From Pachypanchax playfairii (Eukaryota > Chordata > Actinopteri > Cyprinodontiformes > Aplocheilidae), in contig SSNP01000243.1 of assembly GCA_006937955.1 (NCBI GenBank), positions 358,248 to 422,247 of the forward strand: a stretch of 64,000 bases of DNA, given 5' to 3'. The stretch's first letter is position 1. The number at the start of each line of letters is the position of its first letter. The notes under the pieces were generated by a model. It searched no databases, was not told where the DNA came from, and saw nothing but the letters and a program-made list of their open reading frames with translations. The position numbers were made by a program, and so were the translations under genes. This document shows positions 26,401-32,400 of this stretch, in pieces.

Positions 26401-29400
26401 TCGAGGGAGATTATCAGTGGTCTTGTATGTCTTCCATTCTCTAATAATTGCTCCCACAGTTGATTTCTTCACACCAAGCTGCTTACCTATTGCAGATTCA
26501 GTCTTCCCAGCCTGGTGAAGGTCTACAATTTTGTTTCTGGTGTCCTTTGACAGCTCTTTGGTCTTGGCCATAGTGGAGTTTGGAGCGTGACTGTTTGAGG
26601 TTGTGGACAGGTGTCTTTTATACTGATAACGAGTTCACACAGGTGCCATTAATACAGGTAACGAGTGGAGGACCGAGGAGCCTCTTAAAGAAGTTACAGG
26701 TCTGTGAAAGCCAGAAATCTTACTTGTTTGTAGGTGACCAAATACTTATTTTCCACCATAATTTGCAAATAAATTCTTTAAAAATCAGACAATGTGATTT
26801 TCTGGATTTTTTTTCCTCATTTTGTCTCTCATAGTTGAGGTATACCTATGATGAAAATTACAGGCCTCTCTGATCTTTTTAAGTGGGAGAACTTACACAA
26901 TTGGTGGCTGACTAAATACTTTTTTGCCCCACTGTAAATGACCAATATTTTAAAAAGCATTGATTTATGCATTTCACGACTAAATAAAAGTAACCTCAGC
27001 CATTTCAGTCAGCTTCTAAAATGACTCCAACAACCGGAAGTAGGACTGCGGTCTCATGGGGAATGCGGAAGTGGTGAGTGCATATAGGCTATCTGTTCTA
27101 GTTTAAAACAACATAACCTAGACATTTCAAACCTGGATTAGATTATCCCACACTAATAGCAGAACAATTAAAACACACTCTGTGATTTATGAAACTTTAA
27201 CAAAGGCAGATTTCAGCACTTTTTCTGCATCTGGACCACAGCTGTATCTTAAAAATGAAAATACTTAGACATTTAAAATCTGAATTTGATTGTTCTACGC
27301 TAACAGCAGAACAATTAAAACCCACTCTGAAATTTGTGAAACCTTTCTGTGTTTTGTGAAACTTCAATAAAGGCAAATTTCAGCAGCTTTTCTGCATCTG
27401 TAAACAGTTAAGTTGTGTTTACAATTAACATTGTTCAAAAAGGGAAAGATTATTTCAAGTTCATCCACTCTTCTTGAATCACTATGTTGTACAGTTGACA
27501 ACAGCTTCAATAAGTATATGTTTTTCAGTTTGCAGCACTTCAGCATGCAAACAAGGACAGCAACTGCTTTTTTACAGGAAGAAACCTCCAGCCAAATCTG
27601 GCCTCAATTTGAGTGGGCCTTTTCCACAAATTAGTGGAAAATTAAGAAGGCATTGCCTACAAAACGACAAGAACTTGTACAGGACAACTTTCTATGATAG
27701 AAACAACCAAAAACTAGTAAGGAAAAAAATAGGAATATGAGAGTGTCAGGGTGTTGGTCACAGTTTCTCAGTGGATGCCCCCAGGATCTATCATAGCTAT
27801 ACAGAATGCAAGGCCAGATGTATACTAGCTTCTATGAAATGAGATTAGCTAGTGTGGTCCAGATAAAAAAAACTGCTGAAATCTGTCTTTTTGAAGTTTC
27901 ACGAATCACAAAAATGTGTCACAAATCCCAGAGTGTGTTTTAATTGTTCTGCTATTTGTGTAGAATAGTCTAGTCCAGGTTTGAAATGTCCAGGTATTGT
28001 AGGAGGTAACTTCAGCCACGTCGACTAAACATAAAAAGAAAATCCTCCCTGTGTGACTGTGGAGGAGGAAGGAAGGGCTAACTCAGGCCTCAGTCACCTT
28101 GGTACTGCTCAAAAGACCCCAGGTGTTTAATCCTCCATCAGCTGAGAAAATAATTTGGAGAACTTAGATATCCATTTTACAGCTTGGATGCAAGTGAAGA
28201 AAACAAGCTTAGAAAACAAGTCTTAAAACAGATTCTGTTCCCATAGGTGCCATTCTATCCGGGGATGCTGGGGACATGTCCCCAGCGCTGGGGGCATTAA
28301 ACTAGTTCGTCCCCACCACTTTTTTTGGGCTCACTGGCAGCAATTCTCCAACGAATAGCAGAAATAAGACTTACCACAGGTGTTAAGATGTGCAGTAACT
28401 TCGCCAGATCTTAGGAGGGCGTAGAGCATACTTATTTGCTTAGACAGCGTAATGTGGATCCATTGAAGGGCAGCAGGCCTGACATTCACTTATGGTCCCA
28501 GGAGATAACCTACTATTATACTTTTTTTAAAAAGTATGTCCTTACATAAAGCATACTTTAACTGTAAATGAAAATAAAACCATATTTAATTTAGTTTAAT
28601 TTCAACATTTCAGAAAGAGTGCGCGCATGCTGGGAAATCTTCAGCTTCGTAACTTTTTTTACTAATCTGGTAGGTCACGGAGTACTACTGAACACTGCAG
28701 GGGACGTGGTGACAAAATATGTTTAAGGTGAGAAAACAAAACAAAAACAAGAAAATAAATACTGTTATCTCGCGGAAGTTTTGAAAAGCCTCTACTTCCG
28801 GCCTTCTGCAAAATTAGCTTCCGTAGCTGAGTGAAGCCACTCTCCACCAACAGAAAACTTCAATGCGCTTAATCTGTGAGTGTTAGTACTCTGTTCCTGC
28901 CGTTAAAACAATTGTTTGTGCTGCTTTAGTTTCGGATGTAAGAATCACCAGGTCATTCAGAGCTCATCAGCCCAAAGTGGTGAGTTTTGTCTTGTTTGAT
29001 ACGCTACGCATTATTTTTCTCTTATTTGTGTATTTGAACGGCCACAAATAATACTATAAATATAACCAGCATTATTCTTGATGCTAGCTACGGTATGGAT
29101 GTTAGGGATCCCTCCTATCAATCAGACTAATGGTGGGTTTCAATGCAGTTTTTAAAAAAAAGGTCAAAAAACGCCCCTTTTATTGACTGAATAAACATGC
29201 AATTTTTAACACCTGTTTTTACACTGCAGTGCATACTACAATGAACTGCTAAATGAATAAATACTTATATATGAATATTTAACAACATGTCCCCAGCAAT
29301 TTTTAAACCACTCTCAAGTTTACAGTTTTTATCCCCACCACTTTTAAAAACAAACTGACGCCTTTGGTTGTTCCCACTTCATTTATTTCGATTGCATGTT

Positions 29401-32400
29401 TCATCTTGTTACTTCCTTTTTATTGTAAAGTAAACAAAGGACAAAAACTCAAACAGCATTTTCACTGGTATAAAAGCACTGATGGCGACAAGTAAACAAG
29501 CAAAATTTGAACATGTAAAGAATTCTGTGTTTATCATTTTATATCTGAGAGAATATGGGGCAGAAAAAATCTTTATAAAATGTTTTTAAAACAGTAATGT
29601 TGTTTACCCAGGGTGGATCTTTAAAGATTAACAGGATTACAGGATCCAGTGGAGTCCACACCAGCATGCCAGCTCCTGTCAGGTTCAGTTTCATTTTCAG
29701 TGTGAGATATAAGTCATTTGTTTTTGCTGCCTGGTCTTTCTGGCTGCATAGGGACATTTCATCTTGATGATGCAGTCATCAGATACTCTCCCATATGGTG
29801 GAGCCACCAAGCAGGCCACTGTCAGAGATGAACACTCCGTCTCCTGGATGATCACAACCTTGTTACCTTGGTTAAACCCCACAAAAAAACCTCTCAAAGA
29901 GCAACTCACCCTCAAAACAGCTTTTTTTCTGCTTATAAACTGCTAAAAATGCTAAAAGACAGAGTGCAACGCTTAAAACCACAAGTACTTATTCTAGCAA
30001 TAGTTAATGGTAGACTTGTACAGTAACATTAGCTTGGTAGCCAAGAGCTTTAGGTAAGCGAGCTAACGCTAGCTACTAACAACTTGTAACGTTTGAACCC
30101 TGACAATTCGTAAAATCTTTTTATGGTAAAGGTCAACCACTAAACATTTGATTCAGAAATTCATATTGTGTTTATAGCAAAACAGTCATAGCATTTTGAG
30201 CCAAATGAGTCAGAGTCAAGAACTCACCTCTACCTCGTAAATTTGGCTCTTCATTGAAGCCTGTATTTTCCCCTTCAAGATTCCGCTAGCCAGCACACGA
30301 ACACACGCGATTTAAGACCCTTTTTCACTGACTGGGATGTCAGCAAAATAAGATTTCACTCTTAAAAAAAACGTAAAACAGTGACCAGATAATCAGCAGC
30401 ACAGGAGCAGAGGAGCATCACAGGTAACTGTACTCTAACCATTTCTTTTCATATTGTACACCTCAGACTTTCAGATTCTTGTCATTTGCAGATATACTCT
30501 GAATCTACAGTTGTTGGGTGAATCAGAGATGGACAGAGAATTGGTGGACTACTTTGTGTCATGATGTGGAAACAATAATCTCATCTTGAATTAAATCAGA
30601 AATCTTAAACTTAAAATAAGGTTTACTATTGACTAGTGATGTGCAATACTACTAATTTTCTTTCCGATCCGATACCAAGTAAATTTCAGATCAGTATCGG
30701 TGATATTGATCCGATACCGATACTTTGCTAAAAAATGTTCTGTTTGGAAAATTACATTTGAGGCTCGCCTGAGCCATGGGCGGTAGAGCGGGTCGTCTGG
30801 TAACCGGAATGTCGCTGGTTCAAATCCCCGCTCCACCCAGAGAAAAAAGATCACCTGGCCGTTGTGTCCTTGGGCAGGACACTTAACCCACTTTGCCTGT
30901 TTGGTGGTGGTCAGAGGGTCTGGTGGTGTATGGCAGCCTCGCCTCTGTCACTGTGTGTTCCAGGACAGCTGTGGCTACAATATGTCTGTAGTTCATCACG
31001 GTGAGTGTGTGTGTGAATGGGTGAATGACAGACTGTAGTGTGAAGCGCTTTGGGGGTCGCAGGACCTGAGTAAAGCACTATACAAGTGCTTTTATACTGT
31101 AAAATCATGCACTTTGCTTGGCGGAAGACCAACTGAACATGATTTATACAGTTATTCAGTTAATGACAAACTACATATGGACTTAAAATGACTAAAATAT
31201 TGATATTTTAATAAGATAATCGATTCCAAAACATAAAAAGCTGGAATTTTAGGTATCGATCTTTTAGGATCGATCCACACATCCCTACTATTGACCACAT
31301 GTCGGACTGGCCACTTGATATCATTGTAATTCCAATGTACAATTTCTATTGCATTTCTAGAGGAGAATGATACTTGTAAACAAAGAAAAAAAAATTTCCT
31401 AGCTTTTGAAAGCAAATTATATTAATGTAAAAGCCAATTTTTTCGTTACTTTTGCACAAAAGGTTTATTTTTGTATGTTTAAAGTTGTAATTAAAAGCAT
31501 TGTAATCCTCACTATACACTTCGAGAAAGCCAAAAGTGAAGTAGCCAGAAAAAATTACATGTATACAGTATATCATGCGTTAGGAAGGGGAAAATAAATA
31601 GAGTGTTTTGATGCTTTTTGTGATTTGCAAGATTGTCTTCAATCAGAAGCACCTTCAGCCTTGAGTTTGCAAATCAGTCTCTCCTTATTGGACGTCTCTC
31701 CCAACTAGCCACTTTACTCTTTACTTAGCTACGAACTCACTATACAAATTTGAGGTCAGCATAATAAAGCTGTATCATCTACAAATGATAAAAAGGACAT
31801 TATCTGCCAAACAACAACATCTTCTGCACTTAAGGTGCATGAGAACGGGTAAGCTCTTGATCACATTGTATAAGAAAAAAATAGCACGTAATTGTGGGGC
31901 CAATACCCATTGCTACTGAAAAAAATTCCCAAAACATTGCAAAGAATTGTCCATAAAGCTCGTATGTTAAATACATTTTATGATTCTCCAATATCCTTTA
32001 AAGGGAAAGGGCTGGTTTGGTGCTCAACCGCCAGGGTGAGAAACTACTTAGTTCCTTTGGAGTCTGATCACCCAATGGACTCCCCCATGGATTTTCCCAT
32101 CTAGAAGACTGAACTCCTGGCAACTAAAATTGTCAAATAAAAGTAATGTAAGCAATAGTATTTTTGTCTTTTTTGTATGAACAAGATATTTCTATTGAAA
32201 TATGTATTTTGGAACAGATGATGCTGACAAAATCCAACAGCTACGTTAGATTTTATTTTTTTTGTTTAATTGTTTCCATGGACATGAAGAGAGGAGTCTG
32301 GAAGCAGAAATTAACTCCCACAGTTTTAAACAATTAAAGACAATGTGAACAGATTTGCACTGGCTTGTATTGTCTTACCGGACTTCAGGGACTGGCTGTC

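Larger units (their letters stand above)
20196..30385. repeat. Pair of about 375-bp inverted repeats 9.4 kb apart, possible large DNA transposon
   Basis: 20196-20570 (plus) and 29985-30385 (minus) match at roughly 90%. Shared phrases include GTGTGTTCGTGTGCTGGCT, GAAGGGGAAAATACAGGCTT and CGTTACAAGTTGTTAGTAGC. Both tips begin GGTCACT. Between them lie a transposase-type first exon (20663), a THAP-like exon (about 23477) and a coiled-coil exon (24162-24451), which fits an old autonomous element bloated by later insertions. A target duplication was not found. Confidence 0.55.
9461..32378 (-). other. mypn intron 1, about 22.9 kb, transposon-filled
   Basis: The donor at 32378 (GTAAGACA) and the acceptor at 9461-9462 (TTATTTGCAG) join GTC CG|G TGG, giving PEVRWFCEGKEL, the continuous Ig1 core. 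Both ends are therefore fixed by phase and homology. Nearly all the sequence between is assigned below to mobile elements in both orientations. No host exon is evident inside it. Confidence 0.85.

Noticed and set aside
25928..26518. 196-codon open frame antisense to Tc1 copy 1 (also 48968-49564 in copy 2)
   Set aside because: It is the mirror of a conserved transposase; its openness follows from codon bias of the real frame and it has no independent motif.
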